DNA of 64,000 nucleotides from Eurosta solidaginis (GCF_040869045.1 NC_090324.1:56821346-56885345), one strand, 5' to 3'. Positions 19,630 to 31,455 are shown, numbered from the stretch's first letter. Translations and numbers: made by a program. Notes: generated by a model from the letters alone, not told the origin.

Positions 19630-20610
19630 TTGTTGCCATCTTATATGAGAATGACTGCACAATAATGGCCACAGGCCCAGACCCAAAGATCGATGCGCTA
19701 TGTACTAAAATAAACGGCTACCTCCCTGATCTCTCCAGTTTTTTCGCCTCGCGAAATCTGGCATTATCACCGACTAAATCTTCCGTGACCTTATTTACAA
19801 TATGGACGTCCCAAATGTCGACCATTTTGAACATCCACGTCGATGGCACTACGCTAACGACTGTCCTACACCCCAAAATCTTGGGTGTGACGTTAGATCA
19901 GGATCTAAATTTTGGTGAGCACGCAGCCGCAATTGTTCCGAGAATTCATAGCCGTAACAAAATCCTCACATCCGTCGCTGGCAGTACCTGGGGAAAAGAT
20001 AAAGAAACGCTCATGACTACATACAAAGCAATTAGCCAGCCGACCCATCAGGGAGAGAAATGAGATGCTGACCAAACAGTTCCTGTTGAATTCCCAGAAA
20101 CCTGGGCATCCCAACAGACATATGATTGATGGACCAGCACCACCTAGGGGCTTAAGGAGTCATCTCCGTAAGCATTTTGAGGAAATACGGCACCTGAGAG
20201 CCCAGCCGTATGAAGCGAAAAAACACAAGCAGGTCCTTGGTGAACTCCATAAACAGGCGTCGGACCTTTATGCCGGGAATTGCCCGGTGAATCCAGTACT
20301 TAAAGAAAAGTACCCAAAACTCGCGGAAGAGGAACGCATACTTCCCAGGGAAACGCGTGTCATTCTTGCTCAACTTCGTTCTGGATACTGTAATATGTTA
20401 AACTCTTACCTATCCAGAATCAAACCCGACATACAAAATGTATGCCCCGCTTGCAATGTGTCCCCACATGACACCAACCAACTCTTTAATTGTAATGTGG
20501 AACCAACGCCTTTAACACCCCTTTCCTCATGGTCCACCCCTGCTGAAACGGCAAGTTTCCTTGGACTCCCGTTAGAGGATACTGATGACAATTTGTGATC
20601 GGTTGCGGCA
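19630..20610 (+). pseudogene. Jockey-clade LINE, 5'-truncated reverse transcriptase end
   Basis: The plus strand reads DCTIMATGPDPKIDALCTKI, LALSPTKSSVTLF and PKILGVTLDQDLNFGEHAAA, then MLTKQFLLNSQKPGHP, LPRETRVILAQLRSGYCNML, NSYLSRIKPDIQNVCPACNV and SPHDTNQLFNC, to EDTDDNL and a TGA. This is the end of a Jockey-like ORF2. The catalytic YADD box has become YEND (about 19,633). About a hundred codons are missing between TYKAISQ and EMLTKQF, with a frame change. It lies within block A at a point where block B reads straight on into repeat R, so it is a later insertion, a deletion in B, or both. Confidence 0.88.
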
Positions 20611-22150
20611 CAACTGCCGGCGCTGCCGTCGCCGCAGTTGGAGCACCCCTTTGCGATGCCGGTACATACAATAAAATAAAACACAATCCTATACAAAAAC
20701 ATCTCCTGGATCTCCACCGCTGGTCACCTGAAAATAAAAGAATATTAATTGTTAATATGAAATAAAAGAATATTAGTTAATAATTTAAAATGAAAGAATA
20801 TCAAATGAATAAATATTAAAACTAGCTTACCATTCTTCTCCTCCATTATCAATACGTTATACTCCACGCGCCGTAGTACAAGAATTAAAACAACGGGAAA
20901 ATCATTCGATTTAATTCCCGCTTGTTTCAATTCATAGGAATTTACATTCTCTACACGGGTGTGTATGAATGTTGGTCGTTTTTGTTCTCTCGCTGCTGGT
21001 GTACTTAAACCAGTGCGCGGACCCTTTTTAAAAGAAAAATGTTGGTAGACAAAAATGAAAATAGTGCTAGAAGCTGGTCGATTGGTTTTTTCCAAGAACT
21101 CAACAGCTACCGTTTATGTTTGTCCAAAACAATTTATAATTTAGTGGAAAACAAATAAAAGCACATTTCACGGACACAACATTTTTTAAAAAACATGTAA
21201 ACGAAACAAAGGGCATATTTAAATTTGTATATATATAGCTTATGCCTATATGAGGCTTGGTTTTTTTTCGTGAAGCAGCGTCTAATTAAAAAAATCTAAA
21301 GTTCCTAATGTACCAAAAATACTGCCACAAAATAACCGATTTCGGCAAGTTATCGTTTCCTTAAAACTTTATTTTCATTCAAAATTATGTACCGAAACTG
21401 ATGAAAATAGCTCAGGAAAATATGTTGCGTGCACATTTGCTACATTTAATTTATAAACAAAGACATCTCTTGTTTTGAATTTGTACCAAATTTTTCAAAA
21501 CTGATTCGCTTGGTTAATATCACCTATTAATGAATTTGGATGTGCTCGGAAATTGAATAAGTTTACCAAATGATCTTAATATTTAGTTTCAATACGAATA
21601 TATTGATATATTGGTCGATTTTTGGGATGTGGTGATAAAAGTAGTAGGAAATGAAAATGGGCCAAAAAGTTGGTAAATCTACCAATACGGTAAAGAGCGT
21701 GTACTGGCTGTTCGTGTACTTATACCAACATATGTACATATATTTGCCTGTTTTTTTTTAGCGCTGCATCAAATACCTGGTACCGAAAACCCGCAAGAGG
21801 AACAAAATCGGGATCGGCTTTTTTGACCCATACTGACGCCTCGGGCAGTCCCAAAACATACTTACGCACAAAAATAAAGGCAAAACCCTCATTTAAAACT
21901 AATTATGCTCTCATTTACAAAAAAAAAAAAAAAACAAACAAACAATTTTTTTTTGTTTTTTGAATTTTTTTGCCGTCGGTACTGGTTTTTTGGCTGGGGG
22001 CAGGACTTTTTGTTTTCAACAACAAACATCACAAACAGTCATGATTAAAGGTTCGGTACAAAAACAATCCGAGTCCCGAATTGAAAAGTCCCGAAATGAG
22101 ATAAAATCAACTTTTTCTACGGCACTAATGCAACGACAAAATAAATAAGG
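20605..22150. repeat. Dispersed repeat R, copy 2
   Basis: Matches copy 3 (33,285-34,605) closely and copy 1 (8,110-9,640) more loosely. The open minus frame 20,745-21,095 has no recognisable domain. It carries a poly-A/poly-T stretch near 21,920-21,960. Copy 2 continues past 21,960 where copy 3 is truncated. Confidence 0.7.
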
Positions 22151-22340
22151 TATATACATAAATATTCACTCCACAAACCCATCACACTAGCTATCAGCTG
22201 ACAAAAACCATACGACAGGGTTGCACGTAACATATTGCCTAATGGTACGTGCAGATAGAACCCGTCGTGAAAAGCTTCACAAATCTGGAAATTCATGTCA
22301 GGGGATAGCAAATAACACAATTCTGCTTGGTTAAATTGTA
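22151..22340 (-). other. Unidentified open segment absent from block B
   Basis: The minus strand reads MNFQICEAFHDGFYLHVPLG then NMLRATLSYGFCQ. It looks protein-like (balanced composition, no repeats), but I do not recognise it. Block B lacks it, joining repeat R directly to the next block. It may be one more gene scrap or chance. Confidence 0.3.
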
Positions 22341-23207
22341 TTTAATATTCAATTTAAACCACCTAGACTTTTTCAACCACTTCATATCAGCACATGCAGT
22401 TGGTGGATTTTCGAATTTAGTGACGAGTTATTCGTCATGAGCTTTCGCTCAGAATTAAATGCATCATTTCGTTGGCTTTTCACGCTTCTCTGAAAAGAAA
22501 ATTTTTCGCTTCCAAGCACCGCAAGACAGCGATATGGTGAATCGCTCCACGCAATGATAAAATATCTACTGACTATATTAAATACACAATGATTAGGGTG
22601 GGTGGCTTGGAATCACGTGCGCTCCAACCTCCCACACAACGCAATCTTACTGGTTTTGATAAATATGCATAAGGTGCTCGAACTCTCGTCCATTCCGACT
22701 GCACTAATAATCATCACCGAATAATGTGATAATACACCAACCAACCTCACGGCCACTCGCCCTGGCACCTCCATAAGATGCCACAACCCCCCAACAAAAA
22801 AAATCAGTCGCCCCAGAGCGACACGATACGTTAGACGCTGGAACGGAGACCTCGGCCTCTTCGTCCAGCCCAGGAAAAAAAATGCGAGTCTGGAACGGAG
22901 ACCTCGGCCTCTCCGTCCAACAAAAGGAGAAAACAAAATATTTCCAGTCTGGAACGGAGACCTCGGCCTCTTTGTCCAACCCCCTTTACCTTTACTCATA
23001 CTACTTTATGGGAGTCATATATTTTAGAATTGTTTATAAATGGCAAGAAATATTAATGTATACTTTTTCATAAATGTTCATTTCATCCTAGCTTAGGTGG
23101 CATGCAAGGACATTCGGAAAGGATTCCTGGCCATCCGCGACGCTGGCGAACTCCTCACCTAGGTTAAGTTTAGTTAGCGTTCGGAGATAGGGGGGGGGGG
23201 TAAATGA
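22341..23207. repeat. Block A segment with three hairpin boxes
   Basis: Shared with block B at 34,606-35,312. At 22,841, 22,890 and 22,951 a box ctggaacggagacctcggcc recurs every 50-60 bp. Each can pair ggacgaagag-type with ctccgttcc-type halves into a short hairpin. Likely part of a Pao-type element's noncoding region, because the LTR-like block follows at once. No gene. Confidence 0.5.
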
Positions 23208-23693
23208 TGTTGCGTATCGCAAGGGGGCGGCATGTTTAGGCAGGATGCCTAACTTTTCCGCATCCGATTGCGATCCCCCTAATGCAACTCTGCAATTCGA
23301 TACTCGATATTCGACTTCATTTATAATCACACACACCATCATTGCCATTTATGCGCATATGCATGCATGTACATGCACGTGTAGTGGTGCCTTTGTCCCC
23401 TCCAAATGGAGGATTTGTCGGGCCAACCGTTGTCGCCGGCAAGACAACCGGTCTCTTGGATTTTAGCCGCCAACCAGCTCACATATGCCGCCAGCGATTT
23501 CTGCCGTATTATTGTGCAAATTCACTTAGGTAATATTGTACCCAAGTTATTTCTATATTTATCCAATAAAGTACACCCATTATCACGAGCTATTCTCGTC
23601 TTCTCTTATTTATTTTCAAATACACCCGTTCTTTGAGATCGACCCGGTGCGCCCACCTCTCGCAAGGATCAGACGCACCCCGGCTGAACACAC
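23208..23693 (+). repeat. LTR-like block, copy A
   Basis: Starts at tgttgcgtatcgcaaggggg and ends near gctgaacaca; about 485 bp, TG...CA. It contains ggcatgtttaggc...gcctaa and an aataaagtacaccc signal (about 23,563). Boundaries are inferred from comparison with 11.3 and 14.8 kb. The A/B duplication hides target duplications. Copies at 14,755 and 35,313. Confidence 0.5.
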
Positions 23694-23829
23694 ATTTATA
23701 TATATATTTTTTTTTTATTATTTGACATTACAAACCAGTGCTTCCACATCAACAACAAACCAAAAATTAAATGTTCACTTACCACCTTTCAGTTAATAAA
23801 GAAAAAGGAAAATATATCTTTTTACGGTG

Positions 23830-24176
23830 TAAGCGGAGAAATTTATTCCGGTTATGGTCTGCCGATCATCGTCGATTTTGAACTCAAATCAAGACTGGAT
23901 ATACCAGGAGTGACATAAGGGGTTAAAATTCTTTTTTAGTGAAGAAAGACAGACAATTTTACTTGTGATTTATACAAAGTTATCTTAACTCGGACACTGT
24001 TGAAATTGCAATGATTAACCTCAAATTTCACATGCGATAGCTTAGTTTCGAAAAATTGTATAAGTCCGTGTGAGTACGGAAATCGACGAAGATCGTATGT
24101 ACTAAAGAATAATAACAATCGATAATTTCAGTGTTGAATAACTACTAGAAGCTAAATGTATTATGTGGCGGTAACA
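23830..24176 (-). repeat. 3' LTR of the BEL element
   Basis: 347 bp; on the plus strand begins TGTAAGCGGAGAAATTTATT and ends ATGTGGCGGTAACA. Pairs with 29,277-29,626, with substitutions and two small indels. Confidence 0.95.
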
Positions 24177-24212
24177 TTCTCCCTTCCAGTAAGACGAGAA
24201 GCATTCGTGGGC

Positions 24213-25550
24213 TTACTCCTTTTCCCGAGCCACATCTAGTACTGCTAATTTGGCAGCCGGTCTTTCGAAAACTCCCTGCGAGGTTTGTATAGTGGCACTC
24301 CGAACCTGTCCGTCCGAAGCAGTCTTTGTATCTAGCACTCTACCTCTCTGCCAGACATTTCTTACAGTTCCAGGGTCAACAACCACCACCAAATCTCCTA
24401 CTCGAATCGGCTTCTTCTTCTCATGCCATTTTGTGCGGCAAGTTAAGCTTGGCAAGTATTCCTTGACCCACTGCTGCCAGAAATGCTGAGCATATTGTTG
24501 AGCTGTAAGCCACGTATGACGTAGAACAGTATGGTGATTATCAAAGATGGCAAGGGGTTTCATGCCATTCGAACACCCACCAACCAAACACCCAAAACCA
24601 CCAACAAAAAATGATTGGGGGTTAAGGCGTCCTCTTGATCACTATCGATTGGTACATACGTTAATGGTCGGGAGCTAATGATATTTTCTATTTCCGTCGT
24701 CATACTATGAAGCAGTTCATCAGTCGGTGCCCGAGTCGGAGTAATTTTATAAAATATGTTTTTAAATGAGCGAACGAGGCGTTCCCATGCGCCCCCCATG
24801 TGAGGAGCCGCCGGTGTGATGAATTTCCATGATGTCGTTGCGGTTGTGAAAGAGCGAACGAGCACCTCTTTGTCAACGGCTTCTAAAGCTTCTCGTAATT
24901 CCCGTTCTGCGCCAACAAAATTAGTAGCATTATCGCTGTAAATTTCTCGTGGCGTGCCTCGGCGAGATATGAAACTCCTTAATGCCAAGATACAAGAGCT
25001 CGTCGTCAAAGAGAAAGCGATTTCCACGTGAATAGCTCTTAATGTCAAACATGTAAACAAAACACCGTATCTTTTTTCTTTATGACGTCTCACCGTAACA
25101 AGGATCGGTCCAAAATAATCTATACCTGTAAAAGTGAATGGGGCTACGTATGGATTGGTACGTGCTCGTGGTAATATTGCCATTTGTGGAGGTGCGGGTT
25201 TAGCCTTCATAATTTTACATATTTGACATTCTTTCAAAATTGATTTCACTGTTGATCGTAAGCGTGGAATATAGAAATATTGGCGTAATTCATTTATCAC
25301 GGTTTCATTATTTAAGTGATGGAATCTCGAATCGAAGTGCCGAACGACTAGGGTTGTGATGCTACCATTTTTAGGAAGAATTATTGGGTTCTCTCGAGGC
25401 CCCGGCGCATTAGCTATTCTGCTGTCCACCCTTAAAATGTCGTCTTTATCAAGATATGCTGTCACTTTGTATAGTGAAGCGGTTTTCCTTAGACGATTTT
25501 TACTTTTTAGCTGCGCAATATCCTCTGAAAATGTTTCGAGCTGTGCTTGT
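24213..25550 (-). pseudogene. BEL pol: integrase and C-terminal domain
   Basis: Minus strand: the zinc-binding domain carries RHFDSRFHHLNNETVINELR and then CQICK. The catalytic core carries FTGIDYFGPI (Asp), YSDNATNFVGAERELR (Asp) and HMGGAWERLVRSFK (Glu), then SSRPLTYVPIDSD and LTPNHFL. A TTGGTGG-rich slippage-prone stretch at 24,560-24,600 shifts the frame. The C-terminal domain continues as RHTWLTAQQYAQHFWQQW, TKWHEKKKPIRVGDLVVVVD and FERPAAKLAVLD, reaching the stop about 35 bp before the 3' LTR. Catalytic residues are intact; the frameshift separates the tail. Confidence 0.93.
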
Positions 25551-25588
25551 CGGTAAAGAAATAATTCACTCTTATAAAGCTCTTCTTG

Positions 25589-27213
25589 TTATAACTTTCC
25601 GAAAAGCAATTGCTGATTTAGCTTGCGCCTCTTACAGTTTTGAATATAGCGCATAACGTAAGCCATAGTCCTAGATAGCCGACACCATTTTGAGAAGCGA
25701 TTTACATCTACTATTGGTGTAAATTCTAATATTTGAAGGAAATGTTCCTTCAGCTCAGTAATAGTCGATTCAATATTATGTTGTTCTTGTGGCCACTCAT
25801 CCTCAGGCCTGCAAAGAAAGTCGGGGCCATTAAACCAACGCCCACATGAAGTGACGTCAAATATTTTATGACGTTTGGTGGCTTCATCTGCAACGTTACT
25901 TTTTGACGGAATCCATCTCCATTCTGAAAGGTCGCTTGATTCCAAAATTTCGCCTATGCGCAGTCCCACGAACTGATGATAGCGTATAATATCTGAGTGC
26001 AGCCAGCTTAAAACTGTTTTGGCATCAGACAAAAAAACTTTACGGCTTATCTTAATCGATAATGAATCCGATACGGACCTTGAGAACCGAACACCTATCA
26101 GTGCTGCCATCAATTCCAGTGAGCATTCTGCGACGTTATTTTTTGATACACGTAAGTAGCATACTGCGGAATAAGCAGAATCACTGGCATCGACAAAGGT
26201 ATGAAGCTGAACATCAGCTCGTTCGTAATTAGCATGGTATTTTATATAGCATCGCGGAATTTTGATATCTGCTAATATAGGCAAACATTTTAGCCATTGA
26301 AACCATTCTTCTGCTAGAATGGCTCCAATTTATTCATCCCATTTGACTGAGCTGCGCCAGACGGCTTGTAATAATATTTTTCCAAATATTAATATATTAT
26401 TGATTAGACCAAGGGGGTCATATATAGTCATTACCATGCTTAACATCTCACGTTTCGTTGGAACTTTGCTCCCGTTAAAAATATTTAGATGCCACATTAA
26501 AGGTGAAAGTTCAAATGTAATTACGTCGTCGCTGGGAATCCAGAAAACTCCTAGTACTTTTTCCGTGGTGTTATCGCCGCTGATATTAATTTTAAGTTTG
26601 GCGGCGGATTAGCCCAATGTTTTTAAAACTTCCGGACAATTGGAGCACCAATTACGGATATTGAACCCACCAGCCTTGTGAATGTATTGCACGTTGTGCA
26701 CAAGAGTGATGGCTTCTTCTTTAGAGTCGACGGATTCTAGGTAGTCATCAACATAGTGGTTGTTTTGAATAGCATCGACTGCTCTAGCTTGGCTACTGGC
26801 AAATCGTTCAGCATTCAAGTTTTTAACAAATTGAGAAGTCGATGGAGAGCAAGCTGCTCCAAAGATCATCACCTTCATAACAAAAATATCCGGCTCTACG
26901 GAAGCATCACACCCACGCCAAAGAAAACGTTGAGCGTGTTGATATTCGGGGTAAATCAATACTTGATGAAACATTTCTTGAATTTTGGCTGATATAGCAA
27001 TAGCTTTTTGCTTAAACCTGTATAAAACTGCGGGCAGGGATACAATTAGATCGGGTCCTTTCAACAGAAAAGTGTTAAGGGAAACGCCGTGTGATTTAGC
27101 GGCAGCGTCCCATACTACACGCGATTTGCCTGGCTAATTTTTGTTGAACACCGCAAATATTGGTAAATACCATACACGCCTTGTTCGTTTTCGTTGATCT
27201 CGCTGCTCGTTAG
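25589..27213 (-). pseudogene. BEL pol: reverse transcriptase and RNase H region
   Basis: The minus strand begins with TNEQRDQRKRTRRVWYLPIF and SRVVWDAAAKSHGVSLNTFL. It continues through FLWRGCD, MIFGAACSPSTSQFVKN and the catalytic NHYVDDYLES box, then LGVFWIPSDD and IYDPLGLINN (the A17-type region). VDASDSAYSAVCYLRV, LELMAALIGVR, FLSDAKTVLSWL and WIPSKSNVADEATK are the RNase H-like part. Nonsense codons: TAG at 27,134-27,136 (after VFNKN) and TAA at 26,330-26,332 (after KWDE). A frameshift near 27,230 separates it from the protease frame. Confidence 0.92.
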
Positions 27214-28345
27214 TTAATGAATATATCCTTTTCTTAAATAATCAGCTATAGTGGTATCAAATATGGCTTTAAGATTTGGTTCGCGTTGGAGCTTTTTCTC
27301 TAAACAGATAAGTCTATTTTTTGCCATAATGTAGCTCTCCGGCAATTCAAATTCACCAAAGCGCCACAGAATGCAACTTTCGTAGTGGCCATTAGGAGCT
27401 TGGTGAGTATATTCGTTCAACAGCTTTAAAGCACGCTCATCTTCTTTACTAGGTAACGACTTCTGCGTAGCAACAATGCCTAGACTTTCAAATGCGTAAA
27501 ACTTCTTAACCGCAGCATGCAGTTCATCATCGTTTTCGTTTGAACATTCGCATAAGCGGCAATTCCACTGTTCATGTGCCGCTGATTTATCTCCAGCTGT
27601 TCCGTAAATGTGCCACCCTAACACTGTTTTTATTGCTACTGGCTCGTTTGGCTGACCCTCCATTATGTTTTGCGCTAGTCCCAATTTAAAGTGATCGATA
27701 CCAATTAAAAGTGTAGGAATAGCGTTGGTGTAGCTCGATATCGTTAGGTTTCTTATGTGCTTGCATTCCTCACTGATTTTTCTATAGTCAAGACTCTGCA
27801 TTGGAAGAAATAATTTGTTCACCGTGTGTGCTTTCAGATTTATTTTTCGCTGATTTGGTCCAGCAATTTGTATATTTACTGCCTTCGATTCATTTTCGGT
27901 TCTCCGCACGTCGCCTGTCCACTTCAGGCATAGTGGCTCGCTTTTTCCACTTAGATTTAATTCCTCAGCAATTGATTGGTCCATTAACGTAATTGACGAT
28001 CCTTCGTCAATAAATGCAAAAGTTTTAACAGACTTATTGTGTTTACCAAATATTGTGATAGGCAAAATTCTAAATAAAACGTTTTGATTTTTATTGCAAT
28101 GCGCATTACATCTGTTCGCATTTGTTTTGACATTTGCTAATTGCTCTTCAATTGGCTGCAGTTGTGGTTGCTTTTGTTGTTGGCCCTCATTTCGTTTACT
28201 GAAAAAACGATGCAAAAGAGAGTGATGTTTATAAACACACCCATTCACTTCGCAACCTTTTTGACATTTTGCTCTATCAACATGTTGCCCGAGGCATTGT
28301 TTACAGAGGTTATTTGTTGAAAAGTCAAACTGTTGTGGTTATTAT
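27214..28345 (-). pseudogene. BEL Gag zinc knuckle and aspartic protease
   Basis: The frame from about 28,345 reads CKQCLGQHVDRAKCQKGC then KHHSLLHRFF, the BEL-type Cys/His cluster. The protease follows: FRILPITIFGKHNKSVKTF and FIDEGSSITLMDQSIAEELN, with the catalytic motif D-E-G where many retroelement proteases have D-S/T-G, then LLIGIDHFKLGLAQN and VLGWHIYG. Roo-like elements use this DEG form. The frame runs to GYIH, where it hits the shift into reverse transcriptase. Confidence 0.9.
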
Positions 28346-28361
28346 TATTAACCGGCGCAGT

Positions 28362-29138
28362 TTACGTAAGTTGTGGGAACCTCATGTTTGACACACGTGG
28401 TGGAGGTGCAAAATTCTGTGGCCCTATTAACGAAGAGGGAATATGTAATGTCGTCGAGTTATATCGAGAAGTGTTGAAGGCAAAATTTGCGCGGCCGTTT
28501 GTTGTCGCTGCATTTTCTTGTGTTCTACCTTGTTCGAACATTGTGCATTCCGCCCGCATAGAGTAAGTGTTAGGGCATGATTGATCGCCTATAATATGTT
28601 CCGCGTGCCGGTTGTAATTCATGGTCGCGTTTGGAATATACGTAGCCTGTGTATTGTAATGCCGAGTATTGCTAGTGACGTTTGCTCTTCTACAATCAGC
28701 AGTTTGTGACTTTGTGTGATTACGTGCGATGTTATTTCCATCGACTGCTGGCGCATTTACAGAATCTAGTGTATCTTCAGCGGCTGCTGGCGCATTCGCA
28801 ACACCAAGCGTTGTAGATTCCTTTGGTGCAGCATTCACCGAATTTATCCATTCTTGAACTGCACTTGCTTTCATTGAACCCGAATCGTTACTCGATCCAT
28901 CTACGTCATTTTCCAATAGCTTATACTTCCTGGCAACGAAGTCTAGTTTTATTGGTTCTTCCTCAGCGAGTCTTCGTAACTCCAGTGACCTTCGACGCGC
29001 TTGCGTATTTGCAGAGGCACACGAGGCGAAGCTTAATGGACTTTTGTTCGTCGCCATTGTGTTAAGTTGCTGCTTTTGCTTGTCTTCGGGAGGATTTGAT
29101 TGGCTGGATGATTGACCCTGTAAACTAGAGTAGCTCAT
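28362..29138 (-). pseudogene. BEL gag, shortened
   Basis: A 258-codon frame opening MSYSSLQGQSSSQSNPPEDK and ending RVSNMRFPQLT. It is Asn/Ser/Thr-rich, with an RRRSLELRRLAEEE segment near residues 48-61. The usual DUF1759-type Gag core is not visible, so gag probably lost an internal portion. It is out of frame with the zinc-knuckle segment downstream. It starts about 140 bp after the 5' LTR, which fits a leader. Confidence 0.75.
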
Positions 29139-29276
29139 TTTGTACTTACTGCGAGGTAGAGTATATATATTGTGATTTTGCTTTCGATCGATTCCTATAA
29201 TTGATTTCCGGCACCAAGTTAGTCCGGCGATTGGTCCGTATAAATTGTTGATAATTAAAAAAGAATTTTAATTAAA

Positions 29277-29626
29277 TGTAAGCGGAGAAATTTATTCTGC
29301 GTATGGTCTGCCGATCTTCGTCGATTTTGAACTCAAATCAGGACTGGATATACCAGGAGTGACATAAGGAGTTAAAATTTTTTTTTAGTGAGGAAAGACG
29401 GACAATTTTGATTTATACTAAGTTAAAGTTATCTTAACTCGGACACTGTTCAAATTGCAATGATTAACCTCAAATTTCACATGTGATAGCTTAGTTTCGA
29501 AAAATGTGTATAAGTCCGTGTGAGTATGGAAATCGACGAAGATCGTATGTACTAAAGAATAATAACAATCGATAATTTCAGTGTTGAATAACTACTAGAA
29601 GCTAAATCTATTATGTGGCGGTAACA
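29277..29626 (-). repeat. 5' LTR of the BEL element
   Basis: 350 bp; would hold promoter and transcription start for the minus-strand element. Same termini as the 3' LTR (TGTAAGCGG...GGTAACA on the plus strand). Flanked by TACGG at 29,627-29,631. Confidence 0.95.
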
Positions 29627-29631
29627 TACGG

Positions 29632-30170
29632 ATTGTAGGTATATTTAATATTGTAATGATTGTAGGTATATTTAATAGCCTCAATTAATTTCACGAAAGG
29701 ATCTTCGTGATTTCTGATAATTTTAAAATAACCCCTAGCCGGTCCAACACCGGCTTCGCGAACCACAGTATTGCTGAGTAGAACACTTTTCCGCATAGGC
29801 GGCCTTCGGCCGCGCTTATATAAAATCACCCTTAGCAGGTCGAACACCGGCTTCACGAACCACAGTATTTCTGAATAGAACACCTTGCCGCGTAGGCCGC
29901 CTTCGGCCGCGCTCATAAAAAATAACCCTTAGCAGGTCGAAAACCGGCTTCGCGAACCACAGTATTTCAGAGTAGAACACCTTGCCGCGTAGGCGCCTTC
30001 GTCCGCGCTTATATAAAATAACGCTTAGCAAACATATTTCCGCATATTCGGCCATAAGAAGCGCTTATAAAAAATAACCCTTAGCTGGCTTAACACCGGA
30101 TTCGCGAATCACAGTATTTCTGAGTAGAGCACCTGTCGCGTAGGCGGCCTTCGGCCGCGCTTATAAAAAA
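29632..30170. repeat. 96-bp hairpin array, copy A
   Basis: About 4-5 units of roughly 96 bp, each with two inverted motifs: agccggtccaacaccggct and gcggccttcggccgc. The consensus also has cgaaccacagtatttctgag, and cttatataaaataaccctta at the unit joint. Some units are shortened. Units also occur at 36,030-36,330 and 45,690-46,335. Open minus frames here are artefacts of the repeat. The array directly abuts a Helitron end. Confidence 0.85.
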
Positions 30171-31020
30171 CTAGCCTTTACCCGCGGCCCCGTCCACAAG
30201 GAGATAATAAAATATAAGGGCTATTCACGTTAGCCGGCATCCCTGAAGGATCAAGAAATGATCTCAGAAGGGTCCCCAAATGATCGCAAAATGGTCCCGA
30301 AATGACCCTGATGGATCCCACAAACCATTAAGAAATGATGCCGAAAGGGTCCCCAAATAATACCGAAAAGTCACGAAATTATCACTAAAGGGACAACAAA
30401 TGATCCCGTATTAGCGGGGAAAAAGTCTCGAAATTACCCCGACAGGATGGATCCCAAAAACCATCACGAAATGACACCGGAAGGGCCCCCAATTCCCGAA
30501 AAAATTCCGAAATGACCCCGACGGGATACCGTACGGATCCCGAAAAGCATCCAGAAATGATGACGGAAAGGTCCTAAAATGATCACCTAATAGTTCGGAA
30601 ATGACCCTGACGGGATCCCGGACGGATACCGAAAACCATCCACAAATGATGCCGCAAGGTTTCCCTAATGATGACGTATTAATAGAGAAATAGTCCCGAA
30701 AACCATCCAGAAAAAATGCCGGGAGGTGCCCCAAGTGATCCCAAAAAATCCCGAAATGACCCCGACGGGATCTCGGAAGGATGCCGAAAACCATCCAGAA
30801 ATAATGCCGAAAGGGTCCCCAAATGATCCCGTATTAGTCGAGAAAAAGCCCCAAATGACCCCGACGGGATCCCGGACGGATCCCGAAAACCATCCAGAAA
30901 TGATGCCGGAAGATACCCCATATGATCCCGAAATGGCCCTGATGGATCGCGAAAAACAACCAGAAATGGTGCTGAAGGGACCCAAAATGACCCCGAAGAA
31001 GTCCCATAATGATCCTGGAA
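30171..31020 (-). mobile_element. Helitron fragment with satellite core, block A
   Basis: The minus-strand Helitron 3' end is at 30,171: the terminus reads ...ggtaaaggctag with T next to it, as in the copy ending at 54,228. Immediately inside begins the GGATCC-rich satellite (gaaatgaccccgacgggatc type). The element is cut at about 31,020, where the 130-bp array of block B starts. No Rep/helicase gene is present, so it is non-autonomous. Long open frames on both strands are satellite artefacts. Confidence 0.75.
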
Positions 31021-31455
31021 ACCAAATATTCATTAACACCTTTCATTTGATACCCATGTCGTACAAACACATTCTAGAGTCTCCCCTGGTCCACCTTTGT
31101 GGCGATATCTCGAAAATGCCTCCACCTATAGAACTAAGGATCACTCGCTTTTATAATACTCATTACCACCTTTCATTTGATTTCCATATCGTACAAACAC
31201 ATTCTAGAGTCACCAATGGTCCACCTTTGTGGCGATATCTCGAAAATGCGTCCACCTATAGAACTAAGGATCACTCGCTTTTATAATACTCATTACCACC
31301 TTTCATTTGATTTCCATATCGTACAAACACATTCTAGAGTCACCACTGGTCCACCTTTAGAACTATGGCCCACTCCCTTTTAAAATACCCTTTAATACCT
31401 TCCATTTCATACAAACACATTCCAGGTTTACCCTAGGTTCATTTTCCTACATGGG
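31021..31455. repeat. 130-bp tandem repeat, copy B array
   Basis: Three units with ctagagt boxes at about 31,075, 31,205 and 31,335 (130-bp spacing). It runs into the same flank as copy A (cattttcctacatgggcgtt, then cctatttaaagtagttactc), showing that blocks A and B share this junction. Confidence 0.9.

Larger units (their letters stand above)
23830..29626 (-). mobile_element. Full-length but defective BEL/Pao (roo-like) retrotransposon
   Basis: 5,797 bp with two LTRs (29,277-29,626 upstream and 23,830-24,176 downstream on the minus strand) and a 5-bp target duplication TACGG at 23,825-23,829 and 29,627-29,631. Block B keeps the empty site: the flank ...tatcttttta runs straight into ...ggattgtagg near 35,923. 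Coding order on the minus strand is gag, zinc knuckle, protease, RT, RNase H, integrase and C-terminal domain, the BEL/Pao order. LTRs differ at about 4-5% of positions by eye, so it is not a very recent insertion. Frameshifts and two nonsense codons in pol make it non-autonomous. Family length is usually 6-9 kb, and gag appears internally shortened. Confidence 0.95.

Noticed and set aside
29611..30055. Minus frames with repeated KPVFDLLRVILYKRGRR
   Set aside because: Direct translation of the 96-bp array; the same at 36.1 and 45.6-46.4 kb.
30411..31286. Overlapping open frames on both strands
   Set aside because: Same satellite in reverse, then the 130-bp array; no start context or domain.
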